NCBI GenBank assembly: GCA_944383325.1
Contig: CALWPC010000027.1
Location: forward strand, 1-64,000
Origin: an uncultured Lachnospiraceae bacterium
Lineage (GTDB): Bacteria; Bacillota; Clostridia; Lachnospirales; Lachnospiraceae
DNA length: 64,000 bases
Direction: 5' to 3'
Below are positions 23,609 to 32,023 of this stretch, piece by piece. The notes beneath the pieces are model-generated. The model did no database searches. It saw nothing but the letters and a program-made list of their open reading frames with translations, and had not been told where the DNA came from. Position numbers and translations under genes: made by a program. The first letter of the stretch is position 1, and every line of letters begins with the position of its first letter.

Positions 23609-25981
23609 ATGGAAGAAAAACAGATACTCAGAGTTTCTGTGCGAAATCTGGTAGAATTTATTCTACGGCAGGGAGATATTGAAAGGACGTCCGGCGGTTT
23701 TTACGACAGGGAAGCGATGCAGGAGGGAAGCCGTATGCACCGCAAAATTCAGAGACGCATGGGCGCTTCGTATCAGGCGGAATATTTTCTGAGAGAATTG
23801 GTGGACTGCGGAAAGTGCACGCTTGCCGTGGAGGGGCGGGCGGATGGAGTCTGGACGCATGAGGGAGCTGTCGCCGTGGATGAAATTAAAGGTGTATATG
23901 CGGATCTGCAGTATCTTGCGAAGCCCAGACCACTCCACCTGGCGCAGGCGAAATGCTATGCCTGGATGTATGCCAAACAGCATGCGCTCGAAGAGATTTC
24001 GGTTCGTATGACGTATGTGAATCTGGATACGGAGGAGATCAAATATTTTTATGAGGATTGTGCATTTTCCGATCTGACTGCATGGATGGATTCGATTCTG
24101 ACGGAATATTGTAAATGGTCGGATTTTGAATATGAATGGGGAAAAGCCCGTCAGGAATCCATTCCGAATGTACGGTTTCCATATGCTTACCGCGAGGGGC
24201 AAAAAGAACTCGCAGAGGCGGTATACCGCACGATTTATCACAAAAGGAGACTATTTGTGCAGGCTTCGACCGGAATCGGAAAAACACTGTCTGTCATATT
24301 TCCGGCTGTCAAGGCGGTAGGGCAGAACAAGGCGGATAAACTCTTTTATCTGACGGCGAAAACAGTCACGCGGGAGGCGGCGATGAGCGCATTTTCGCTG
24401 CTTCTGCAGCAGGGCCTGTGTTATAAAGTGCTGGCGCTTACGGCGAAAGAAAAAATGTGCGTGTGCGAGGAGGTAAATTGCGATCCGGGGTACTGTCCGC
24501 GTGCCAAGGGACATTTCGACCGGGTGAACCAGGCGCTGTACGAGCTGTTGACTACGCAGCAGATGTTTTCCCGGGAGATGATTGCAGAGCATGCGGCCAG
24601 ACATCAGGTGTGTCCGTTTGAGTTTTCACTCGATCTGGCGGTCTGGTGTGATGCGATTGTATGCGATTACAATTATGTGTTTGATCCGCAAGTCAGTCTG
24701 AAGCGTTTTTTCTCGGAGGGCGGAGGAAAACATCTGTTTTTGGTGGATGAGGCGCATAATCTTGTGGAGAGAGGAAGAGAAATGTTCAGCGCGTCGCTCT
24801 GTAAGGAGGAGCTGATGTCCTTTCAGAAATGTATTGCTCCGCATAATCGGAAGGCAGCCGGTATTTTGAAGCGCTGCAATCAGCAGATGTTGGAATTTAA
24901 ACGGGAATGCGACGAGGGATGCCGTGTGCTTCCGGGCATTGGCACGTTGTCAATTTTACTCTCGAATCTTGCAATGGAGTTAGAGACGATGCTTCTTTCT
25001 GTTCCTGGCGGCGAGCTCAGAGAACAGATTTTATCGTTTTATTTTCAGGTGCGCTCTTTTTTGGGCGTGTATGAGATGTTGGATGAAAACTATCTGATCT
25101 ATTCGGAAATGATGCCTGATCAGACGTTTGTTCTGCATCTGTTTTGTGTAAATCCCGCCCGCAACATCGGGCGCGTACTTGCAAAGGGCATAAGCAGTAT
25201 TTTTTTCTCAGCGACGATGCTGCCGGTTTCTTATTACAGCAGTCTGCTGAGCGACCGGGACGATGATTATGCTATCTGCGCCCGTTCCCCTTTTCTGAGG
25301 GAAAACAGGCGCATTTTTGTAGCTTCTGATGTGAGCAGCCGGTATTTGAGAAGAACCCGGAGTGAGTATGAAAAAATTGCGGCGTATATCCTCACAACCG
25401 CGCGTGCGAAAACCGGCAATTATCTTGTGTTTTTTCCCTCCTATCATTTTATGAAAGAAGTAAGCGACTGTCTGCCGGAATCAGAGGATGTGATTGTACA
25501 GGAACAGTCTGCGCAGATGACCGAGCAGGAGCGCGAGGTTTTTTTGCAGCAGTTTTTGGAGCGCCCTTTGGTTTCACGGGTCGGATTTTGTGTGTTGGGC
25601 GGCGTATTTTCCGAGGGAATTGATTTGCCGGGAGACCGGCTGATCGGAGTAATCGTGGTAGGTACCGGACTGGCGCAGCCGGATCATCGCGGAGAATTGC
25701 TGAAAGAATATTATGCGAAGCATGGGCGGGACGGCTTTGCTTACGCCTATCGCATTCCAGGCATGAACCGGGTGATGCAGGCGGCGGGAAGGGTGATCCG
25801 CACGGCGCTGGACAGAGGAGTCATTTTACTGTTGGACGACCGCTTTTTACAGCGGGATTATCTTGAGCTGTTTCCGGAAGAGTGGGCCGATTATCGTGTA
25901 TGCCGGTTGCAGAGCATCGACGCGCAATTAAGGCAATTCTGGGAAAAAGGTTGCGGTTCCGATGAAAAAACGCTACAATGA
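23609..25981 (+). CDS. DinG/XPD-type helicase with N-terminal PD-(D/E)XK nuclease domain
   Basis: A 790-residue superfamily 2 iron-sulfur helicase. The first 200 residues carry RecB/Cas4-like nuclease landmarks: GSRMHRKIQ (His), VEGRADGV (Asp), VDEIKGVY (Glu-x-Lys) and QAKCYAW. The helicase core has Walker A ASTGIGKT, a four-Cys cluster (CVCEEVNCDPGYC) for a 4Fe-4S centre, the DEAH box VDEAHN, and the final motif MQAAGRVIRT. GGGGAGG lies six bases before ATG 23609. Roles in DNA repair or in unwinding and trimming displaced strands are likely, but the exact pathway is unknown. The nuclease residues look intact. Confidence 0.87.
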   Translation: MEEKQILRVSVRNLVEFILRQGDIERTSGGFYDREAMQEGSRMHRKIQRRMGASYQAEYFLRELVDCGKCTLAVEGRADGVWTHEGAVAVDEIKGVYADLQYLAKPRPLHLAQAKCYAWMYAKQHALEEISVRMTYVNLDTEEIKYFYEDCAFSDLTAWMDSILTEYCKWSDFEYEWGKARQESIPNVRFPYAYREGQKELAEAVYRTIYHKRRLFVQASTGIGKTLSVIFPAVKAVGQNKADKLFYLTAKTVTREAAMSAFSLLLQQGLCYKVLALTAKEKMCVCEEVNCDPGYCPRAKGHFDRVNQALYELLTTQQMFSREMIAEHAARHQVCPFEFSLDLAVWCDAIVCDYNYVFDPQVSLKRFFSEGGGKHLFLVDEAHNLVERGREMFSASLCKEELMSFQKCIAPHNRKAAGILKRCNQQMLEFKRECDEGCRVLPGIGTLSILLSNLAMELETMLLSVPGGELREQILSFYFQVRSFLGVYEMLDENYLIYSEMMPDQTFVLHLFCVNPARNIGRVLAKGISSIFFSATMLPVSYYSSLLSDRDDDYAICARSPFLRENRRIFVASDVSSRYLRRTRSEYEKIAAYILTTARAKTGNYLVFFPSYHFMKEVSDCLPESEDVIVQEQSAQMTEQEREVFLQQFLERPLVSRVGFCVLGGVFSEGIDLPGDRLIGVIVVGTGLAQPDHRGELLKEYYAKHGRDGFAYAYRIPGMNRVMQAAGRVIRTALDRGVILLLDDRFLQRDYLELFPEEWADYRVCRLQSIDAQLRQFWEKGCGSDEKTLQ

Positions 25982-26070
25982 ACACAGCGCAGTGCGAGTG
26001 AACGTGCTGCGCAAAATACGATTGAAATTTGTAAAACGCAGGTGAGCGGGCGTTTGGAATGGAGGATTAT

Positions 26071-27381
26071 ATGTGGGCGGATAACAGTGTATTTTATCAG
26101 ATTTACCCGTTGGGATTTTGCGGGGCGCCGTTTGAAAATGACGGAATTTGTGTTCCCCGGATCCGAAAAGTGAGCGAATGGATTCCACACATCAAAAAAC
26201 TGGGTGCGAATGCGGTTTATTTTTCTCCGGTGTTTGAATCCGATACGCACGGGTATAATACAAGAGATTACACAAAGATTGACTGCCGATTGGGCACAAA
26301 TGAAGATTTTGCACAGGTTTGTAAACAGCTGCATGACGCGGGCATCCGCATTGTACTGGACGGCGTCTTCAATCATGTCGGCCGTGGCTTTTTTGCGTTT
26401 CAGGACGTCATTCAAAAGAAGTGGGATTCTCCTTATAAAGACTGGTTTCATATCAGTTTTGACGGAAATTCAAATTATAACGACGGCTTTTGGTATGAAG
26501 GGTGGGAGGGTCACTATGATCTCGTAAAACTGAATTTACAAAATGACGAGGTTGTCTCGCACATTTTCCATGCAATCGAATTGTGGGTTCGGGAATTTCA
26601 TATTGACGGACTCCGCCTGGATGTCGCTTACTGCCTGGATGAACATTTTCTAAGACGGCTGCATGACTTTTGTAAATCGCTGAATGCAGATTTCTGGCTG
26701 CTCGGTGAGCTGCTGCACGGCGATTATAACCGGTGGGTCAATGACCAGATGCTCGACAGCTGTACCAATTACGAGTGCTATAAAGGGTTGTATTCGAGTT
26801 TTAACTCGATGAATATGTTTGAAATTATTCACTCGCTGCTCCGCCAGTTCGGCCCCGAGCAATGGACGCTTTATAAAGGGAAACATTTGCTCTGTTTTGT
26901 GGATAATCACGATGTGAGCAGAATTGCCACGGTTCTGCAAAACAAGCGTCATTTGCCGGTGATTTACGGGCTGCTGTTTGGTATGCCGGGTATTCCGTGT
27001 GTATACTATGGCAGTGAATGGGGCGAGGAGGCTGATAAGTCGGAGGGCGATCCGGCGCTGCGGGCGTCTTTTGAAGCGCCGGTGGATAATGAGTTATCGG
27101 AATGGATCGGGAAACTGGCGGCTGCTCATCGTGAAAGCGAGGCGCTCTGCAGCGGAAGTTTCCGGTCGGTCGTGCTTACAAACAAACAATGTATTTTTGA
27201 ACGCCGCACAGACGCGCAGCGAGTGCTTGTGGCCATTAATGCGGACGAGGACAGCTATACGGCGCATTTTGACGCCGGGTGCGGCATGGCCAGGGATCTG
27301 ATTACCGGAAACACGCACGATTTTGGAGGCGGGAGCGAATTGCCTCCTTACAGTGTGCAATATTGGGAGATGGAGCGGTAA
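26071..27381 (+). CDS. GH13 alpha-amylase family enzyme, cytoplasmic
   Basis: A glycoside hydrolase family 13 protein of 436 residues without a signal peptide. The four family regions are clear: DGVFNH, GLRLDVA with the nucleophile Asp, LLGELLHG with the acid/base Glu, and FVDNHD. The start at 26071 has GGAGG five bases upstream; ATG 26059 lacks such a site. Length and cytoplasmic location point to a maltodextrin- or neopullulanase-like alpha-glucosidase, plausibly acting on glycogen or imported malto-oligosaccharides. The bond specificity is not determined. It lies in a same-strand row after the helicase. Confidence 0.88.
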   Translation: MWADNSVFYQIYPLGFCGAPFENDGICVPRIRKVSEWIPHIKKLGANAVYFSPVFESDTHGYNTRDYTKIDCRLGTNEDFAQVCKQLHDAGIRIVLDGVFNHVGRGFFAFQDVIQKKWDSPYKDWFHISFDGNSNYNDGFWYEGWEGHYDLVKLNLQNDEVVSHIFHAIELWVREFHIDGLRLDVAYCLDEHFLRRLHDFCKSLNADFWLLGELLHGDYNRWVNDQMLDSCTNYECYKGLYSSFNSMNMFEIIHSLLRQFGPEQWTLYKGKHLLCFVDNHDVSRIATVLQNKRHLPVIYGLLFGMPGIPCVYYGSEWGEEADKSEGDPALRASFEAPVDNELSEWIGKLAAAHRESEALCSGSFRSVVLTNKQCIFERRTDAQRVLVAINADEDSYTAHFDAGCGMARDLITGNTHDFGGGSELPPYSVQYWEMER

Positions 27382-27387
27382 TTTAGG

Positions 27388-28116
27388 ATGGATGAAATTC
27401 GCTTAAACAAGTTTTTAAGCCGCGCAGGGGTTTGTTCCCGCAGAGAGGCGGATCGGTTGATTGCGCTTGGGCGTGTGACGGTGGACGGCGAAAAAGCTGC
27501 CGAGGGACAAAAAGTCGCTCCCGATGCGGAGGTGTTTGTGGATGGAAAGCGGGCGGTTTTGGAGGATGAGCAGATCCTGCTTGTTTTTCACAAGCCCCGG
27601 GGCATGGTTTGTACCGCTAATAGTAAACAGAGCCCAAACAATGTGATTTCTTATCTTCACCTCAAAAAGAGGGTATATATGATCGGGCGGTTGGATAAGG
27701 ATTCGGAGGGGCTTCTTCTGCTGACAAATCAGGGAGAGCTTGCGCACCGGCTGCAAAAGCCGAATTTTGAACACGAAAAAGAATATCTGGTGCAGACGGA
27801 CAGACCGTTTTCGGATGAGTTTTTAGAGAAAATGGCATCCGGGGTATTTCTGGCTGAACTTGGGGTGATGACAAGGCCATGTCAGGTGAGCAGAGAAGGG
27901 GTCAATTTGTTCCGCATTGTGCTGAAACAGGGATATAACCGCCAAATCCGCCGTATGTGCGACGCGTTCGGGGTGCGTGTTGCGAGGCTTACACGCGTCA
28001 GGATCGCCAATATCTGCCTGGGTGATCTCGGCGTTGGTCAGTACCGCGCAGCAAGTGTCAAGGAGGAAAAAGAGCTGCTAAAGATGCTCGGCCTTTCGGG
28101 GAAAGATGGAAATTAA
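27388..28116 (+). CDS. rluF: 23S rRNA pseudouridine synthase, RluF/RsuA type
   Basis: A 242-residue RNA-modifying enzyme. An S4 RNA-binding domain (RLNKFLSRAGVCSRREADRL) is followed by the RsuA-type catalytic domain with the essential Asp in IGRLDKDSEGLLLLTN and by HEKEYLV and GYNRQIRRMC. The pattern best matches RluF, which acts on 23S rRNA U2604, but RsuA or RluB specificity cannot be excluded. The start lies six bases after the GH13 stop, and ligA follows 17 bases on, so the three are likely co-transcribed. Confidence 0.85.
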   Translation: MDEIRLNKFLSRAGVCSRREADRLIALGRVTVDGEKAAEGQKVAPDAEVFVDGKRAVLEDEQILLVFHKPRGMVCTANSKQSPNNVISYLHLKKRVYMIGRLDKDSEGLLLLTNQGELAHRLQKPNFEHEKEYLVQTDRPFSDEFLEKMASGVFLAELGVMTRPCQVSREGVNLFRIVLKQGYNRQIRRMCDAFGVRVARLTRVRIANICLGDLGVGQYRAASVKEEKELLKMLGLSGKDGN

Positions 28117-28133
28117 AAAAGCAAGGAGCCAAA

Positions 28134-30107
28134 ATGATGAGTGACAAACAGGCAAGAATCAGAGAGCTTACAGATCGTTTAAATCGGGCGGCGCGGGCGT
28201 ATTATGCGGAAGGCCGCGAGGTAATGTCTAATTTAGAATATGACCGGCTTTATGACGAGCTGTTGGCTCTTGAGCGGGAGACAGGAGTGACTCTGGCAAA
28301 CAGCCCGACTGTGCGCGTCGGATATGAGGTTGTCTCCGAGCTTCCGAAGGAAGCGCATGATCAGCCGATGCTGTCGCTTGATAAAACAAAAGAGGTGGAG
28401 GCTCTGGCTGCGTTTGCAGGAGAACATGCATGCCTGTTGTCCTGGAAGTTAGACGGTCTGACCGTCGTGCTGACCTATGACGGCGGCGAGCTTGTCAAAG
28501 CGGTTACCCGCGGAAATGGTGAAATCGGCGAGGTCGTTACCGCAAACGCCAGAACATTTGTCAATCTGCCGCTTCGAATTCCCTATGAGGGTACGTTGGT
28601 TCTGCGCGGGGAGGCGGTCATCCGGTATGATGATTTTCAGCGGATTAATGAGCAGATTGAAGATGTGGATGCAAAATATAAAAATCCCCGCAATCTCTGC
28701 AGTGGTTCCGTGCGTCAGCTCAACAGCGAAGTGACCGCGCAGCGGATGGTGCATTTCGTTGCTTTTTCACTTGTGCAGGCTCCGGATGTGGATTTTGAAA
28801 ATTCCAGAGAGCAACAGTTTCTGTGGCTGGCGCGGCAGGGGTTCGAGGTTGTGGAATATCGCCTGACACAGGGGGAGACGATGAAACAGACGGTGGAATG
28901 GTTTAGCGCGCAGGTGGCGCAAAATCCATATCCGTCGGACGGCCTTGTCCTTTTGTATGATGATATTGCATATGGCCGCTCCCTTGGCCGGACAGCGAAG
29001 TTTCCACGCGATTCGATCGCATTTAAATGGGCAGATGAGCTTGGGGAAACAACCCTGCGTGAAATTGAGTGGAGCCCGTCACGGACGGGTTTAATTAATC
29101 CGGTCGCGATCTTTGATCCGATCGAGCTAGAAGGCTCCACGGTGAGCCGGGCGAGCGTTCATAACGTCAGTATTTTAAAAGAGTTAAAGCTTGGAATCGG
29201 AGATCAGATTACCGTTTATAAGGCGAATATGATTATTCCGCAGATTGCAGAGAATTTGACGAAAAGCGACAATGTGGAGATTCCGAAAGTGTGTCCGGTG
29301 TGTGGAGAGCACACCAGTCTGCAGACGGTCAACGGGGTTCAGTCGCTGTACTGTGTCAATCCGCGGTGTCAGGTGAAACATATTAAAGCGTTCCGGCTGT
29401 TAGTGGATCGGGATGCGTTAAATATAGAAGGCATCTCGGAGGCGACTATTGAAAAATTTATTTGCGCGGGCTTTTTAAAAGAACCTGCCGATTTGTTTCA
29501 TCTGGATCGTTTTCATGACCAGATTATTGAGATGGAAGGCTTTGGAGAGAAGTCATACGCCAATTTGCTGGAGAGCGTGCAGAAAGCAAGAACGACGACG
29601 CTTCCGCGCATCATTTATGGTCTGGGCATTGCCAATATCGGCGTTTCCAACGCAAAGCTGCTTTGCCGCGCGTTTGATTTCTCTTTTGAGAAAATAAAGA
29701 CGGCCTCTGTCGAAGAGCTCAGTGCGATTGACGGCGTCGGCGAGGTGATTGCGCGCAGTATCGTACAGTTTTTCAGCGACGGGGACTTGATGGCGCAGGT
29801 GGACCGGCTGCTGTCTGAGCTGACGATTGTCCGCGATCAGGACCGCGCGGAGCAGAGCCTTCAGGGGATGACTGTCGTGGTCACGGGAAGTCTGTCACAT
29901 TTTGCAAATCGGAACGAGTTAAAATCGTATATTGAAGAGAGGGGCGGCAAGGTGGCCGGTTCCGTTTCAAGTAAGACGGCGTATCTGATTAATAATGACC
30001 GGACTTCTTCGTCGTCAAAAAATAAAAAGGCGAGGGAACTTGGGATTCCGATTATTTCGGAAGAAGAGTTTTTGAGCCTGGCTAGGAATGAACATTTGAC
30101 AGAATAG
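28134..30107 (+). CDS. ligA: NAD-dependent DNA ligase
   Basis: Seals nicks using NAD+, essential in replication and repair. The 657 residues show all parts: the Ia domain with YDRLYDEL, the adenylation motif SWKLDGL with the active Lys, the OB fold, a four-Cys zinc finger (CPVC...CVNPRC), helix-hairpin-helix repeats (MEGFGEKSYANLL, IDGVGEVIARSI) and a C-terminal BRCT domain. AAGGAG precedes the double ATG at 28134. It is followed 14 bases later by metA. Confidence 0.97.
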   Translation: MMSDKQARIRELTDRLNRAARAYYAEGREVMSNLEYDRLYDELLALERETGVTLANSPTVRVGYEVVSELPKEAHDQPMLSLDKTKEVEALAAFAGEHACLLSWKLDGLTVVLTYDGGELVKAVTRGNGEIGEVVTANARTFVNLPLRIPYEGTLVLRGEAVIRYDDFQRINEQIEDVDAKYKNPRNLCSGSVRQLNSEVTAQRMVHFVAFSLVQAPDVDFENSREQQFLWLARQGFEVVEYRLTQGETMKQTVEWFSAQVAQNPYPSDGLVLLYDDIAYGRSLGRTAKFPRDSIAFKWADELGETTLREIEWSPSRTGLINPVAIFDPIELEGSTVSRASVHNVSILKELKLGIGDQITVYKANMIIPQIAENLTKSDNVEIPKVCPVCGEHTSLQTVNGVQSLYCVNPRCQVKHIKAFRLLVDRDALNIEGISEATIEKFICAGFLKEPADLFHLDRFHDQIIEMEGFGEKSYANLLESVQKARTTTLPRIIYGLGIANIGVSNAKLLCRAFDFSFEKIKTASVEELSAIDGVGEVIARSIVQFFSDGDLMAQVDRLLSELTIVRDQDRAEQSLQGMTVVVTGSLSHFANRNELKSYIEERGGKVAGSVSSKTAYLINNDRTSSSSKNKKARELGIPIISEEEFLSLARNEHLTE

Positions 30108-30121
30108 GAGCGTGAGCAAGC

Positions 30122-31042
30122 ATGCCGATCAAAGTACAGGGCGAATTGCCTGCAAAAAAGATTTTGGAGCAGGAAAATATTTTTGTTATGGATGAGACGA
30201 GGGCGATGCATCAGGACATTCGTCCTCTGGAAATAGCGATTCTGAATTTGATGCCTTTGAAACAGGAAACAGAGCTGCAGCTGTTGCGCGCGCTGTCCAA
30301 TACGCCGATTCAGGTGGACGTCACGTTCTTACATATGAGTACGCATCACTCGAAAAACACGCCTGCCAGTCATATCAATCGTTTTTATACGACGTATGAT
30401 CAGATTGCAGAGCGGCGTCTGGACGGTTTGATTATTACCGGCGCGCCGGTGGAACACTTGCCGTTTGAGGAAGTTACATACTGGAAAGAGCTTCAGGAAA
30501 TTATGGACTGGTCTGAGTGCAATGTGACGTCAACGCTGCATATTTGTTGGGGTGCGCAGGCGGGAATGTATCACCGCTATGGTATTCAGAAACATCTGCT
30601 GAACAAGAAATTGTCGGGAGTATACGAGCACCGTGTTTTAAATCGTAAAATTCCGCTAGTGCGAGGCTTTGATGACCGGTTTATGGCTCCACATTCGCGT
30701 TATACCAGTGTAGATCCCGGTGAAGTGTATGCGGACGAACGTCTTACGGTTATGGCGGACTCAGAGGAGGCGGGAATTTATCTGGCGATGTCGGAAAATG
30801 GAAAAAATATATTTGTATTCGGGCATCCTGAATATGACCGGCTGACACTGGATTCAGAATATAAACGAGATTTAAACAAAGGGATGGAAATTGAAATTCC
30901 GGTGAATTATTATCCAAATGATGATGTGACGCAGCGGCCGCTGCTGCAATGGCGCGCACACGCCAATCATCTTTATGCAAACTGGCTGAATTATTACGTA
31001 TATCAGGTGACGCCGTATGATCTGTACGGGACGCCGTTTTAA
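30122..31042 (+). CDS. metAA: Homoserine O-acetyltransferase (MetA family)
   Basis: Activates homoserine for methionine synthesis, 306 residues. The class I glutamine-amidotransferase-like fold has its nucleophile at Cys142 in LHICWGAQAG and the catalytic His/Glu in FVFGHPEYD. Residue 111 is Glu (GAPVEHLPFEE). In characterised MetA proteins, Glu here goes with acetyl-CoA and Gly with succinyl-CoA, so acetyl transfer is predicted. The start has GGAG ten to thirteen bases upstream. Confidence 0.93.
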   Translation: MPIKVQGELPAKKILEQENIFVMDETRAMHQDIRPLEIAILNLMPLKQETELQLLRALSNTPIQVDVTFLHMSTHHSKNTPASHINRFYTTYDQIAERRLDGLIITGAPVEHLPFEEVTYWKELQEIMDWSECNVTSTLHICWGAQAGMYHRYGIQKHLLNKKLSGVYEHRVLNRKIPLVRGFDDRFMAPHSRYTSVDPGEVYADERLTVMADSEEAGIYLAMSENGKNIFVFGHPEYDRLTLDSEYKRDLNKGMEIEIPVNYYPNDDVTQRPLLQWRAHANHLYANWLNYYVYQVTPYDLYGTPF

Positions 31043-31127
31043 GCGGTGTTTGTGGGCATTTCGAGGATTTTGCAAAAAGATGTATTTTCACGAAATTTCA
31101 CGTTTTACCCCATAATGTGATAGAAAA

Positions 31128-31364
31128 ATGGGGTACAAAATTACAAAGAAAAAATTGGGAAGGCCTTTAGTGGGAAATAAATATACAGAAGCGCAAGCCG
31201 CTGCAACAAAAAAATATCTAAAGAATATAGGCGAATATAAGTTAAGAGTAAGTAAAGAAGAAAAAGAAAAATATATGGATCATGCTAAATCTTGCGGAAT
31301 GAGTTTAAATGCTTTTATAATTCAGGCGGTCAATGAAAAAATAGAAAGAGAGGCGGGGGAATAA
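31128..31364 (+). CDS. Small ribbon-helix-helix-like protein, antitoxin-like
   Basis: A 78-residue basic protein, Lys-rich at the N-terminus. The segment YKLRVSKEEKEKYMDHAKSCGMSLNAFIIQAVNEKIE has the strand-helix-helix pattern of Arc/CopG DNA-binding proteins. Its stop overlaps the ATG of the next tiny frame (TAATG), suggesting coupling. No strong ribosome site is seen. It opens an AT-rich patch unlike its flanks. An antitoxin or small repressor role is likely, but the partner is unclear. Confidence 0.6.
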   Translation: MGYKITKKKLGRPLVGNKYTEAQAAATKKYLKNIGEYKLRVSKEEKEKYMDHAKSCGMSLNAFIIQAVNEKIEREAGE

Positions 31365-31471
31365 TGCCGGTATTATCAATGTTTTATGGTATCATTGTAA
31401 GGATGCAGAACGAAAAAGGTGGAAAGCACAATAAACCACATATATATTTTAAGATTGAGCCTTTGAAGTAA
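31364..31471 (+). pseudogene. Truncated DUF4160-like fragment
   Basis: Thirty-five codons starting in the overlap with the upstream stop. MPVLSMFYGIIVRM and the later KPHIYFK recall the beginning of DUF4160 proteins, which usually run to 70-90 residues and pair with DUF2442. Homology ends after KPH, and a stop follows at 31469. The rest has probably been deleted, leaving DUF2442 directly downstream. Confidence 0.5.
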
Positions 31472-31487
31472 TAAAGGGGTGATTTAT

Positions 31488-31727
31488 ATGTTGCGTCCAA
31501 CAGTGATAGAAGTAAAAGCAATGGAAAATTATAATTTGCTGCTAAAATTTGATAATGGAGAAAGAAAAATTTTTGATGTAAAACCATATATCAATGGCGC
31601 ATGGTATGGAGAATTAAACAATAAAAATTATTTTCAATCTGCAAGCGTGGATGGATTCACGGTTGTATGGCCAAACGGGCAAGATTTATGCCCGGATGAA
31701 CTGTATTATTCTAGCGATCCTGCCTGA
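31488..31727 (+). CDS. DUF2442 family protein
   Basis: A 79-residue protein with the DUF2442 pattern: an N-terminal strand pair (MLRPTVIEVKAMENYNLLL), FDNGERKIFDVKPYI, and VDGFTVVWPNGQDLCPDELY. AAGGGGTG lies seven bases before ATG 31488. DUF2442 genes commonly sit beside DUF4160, and the pair is suspected to be a toxin-antitoxin-like unit. The function is unproven, and here the partner looks broken. Confidence 0.75.
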   Translation: MLRPTVIEVKAMENYNLLLKFDNGERKIFDVKPYINGAWYGELNNKNYFQSASVDGFTVVWPNGQDLCPDELYYSSDPA

Positions 31728-31754
31728 TTTAAAAACCAGAAAGGGGCGTTGACT

Positions 31755-31868
31755 ATGTGTATGTTATGTAAATGCGATACAGTAAAACAGAGTACAACAA
31801 CGCATGTAGTTAATTATAAAGGCTCTGTGATTGTGATTAAAAATGTACCGTTTAAAAAAAGTGTCTGA
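31755..31868 (+). pseudogene. Truncated YgiT/MqsA-type zinc-finger fragment
   Basis: Thirty-seven codons: CMLC at the start, then STTTHVVNYKGSVIVIKNVP, the classic first half of a YgiT-type zinc-finger antitoxin. The second Cys pair that normally follows NVP is missing, and the frame ends in KKSV. AT-rich sequence to 32023 may hold decayed remains. Likely a dead antitoxin. Confidence 0.5.
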
Positions 31869-32023
31869 CTTTTTCGGAACGTGTGTTTAGGATAGTTATC
31901 AGTCAAAAATAATTTTTTTGATGAACGCATACGACATTAGTGAAGCGATGATAATTGAAATAGTTGATGAAGAAAATTTGTGATCTTTTAATTTCGTAAG
32001 AGAAAATATGGAGAGGTTTTGTT

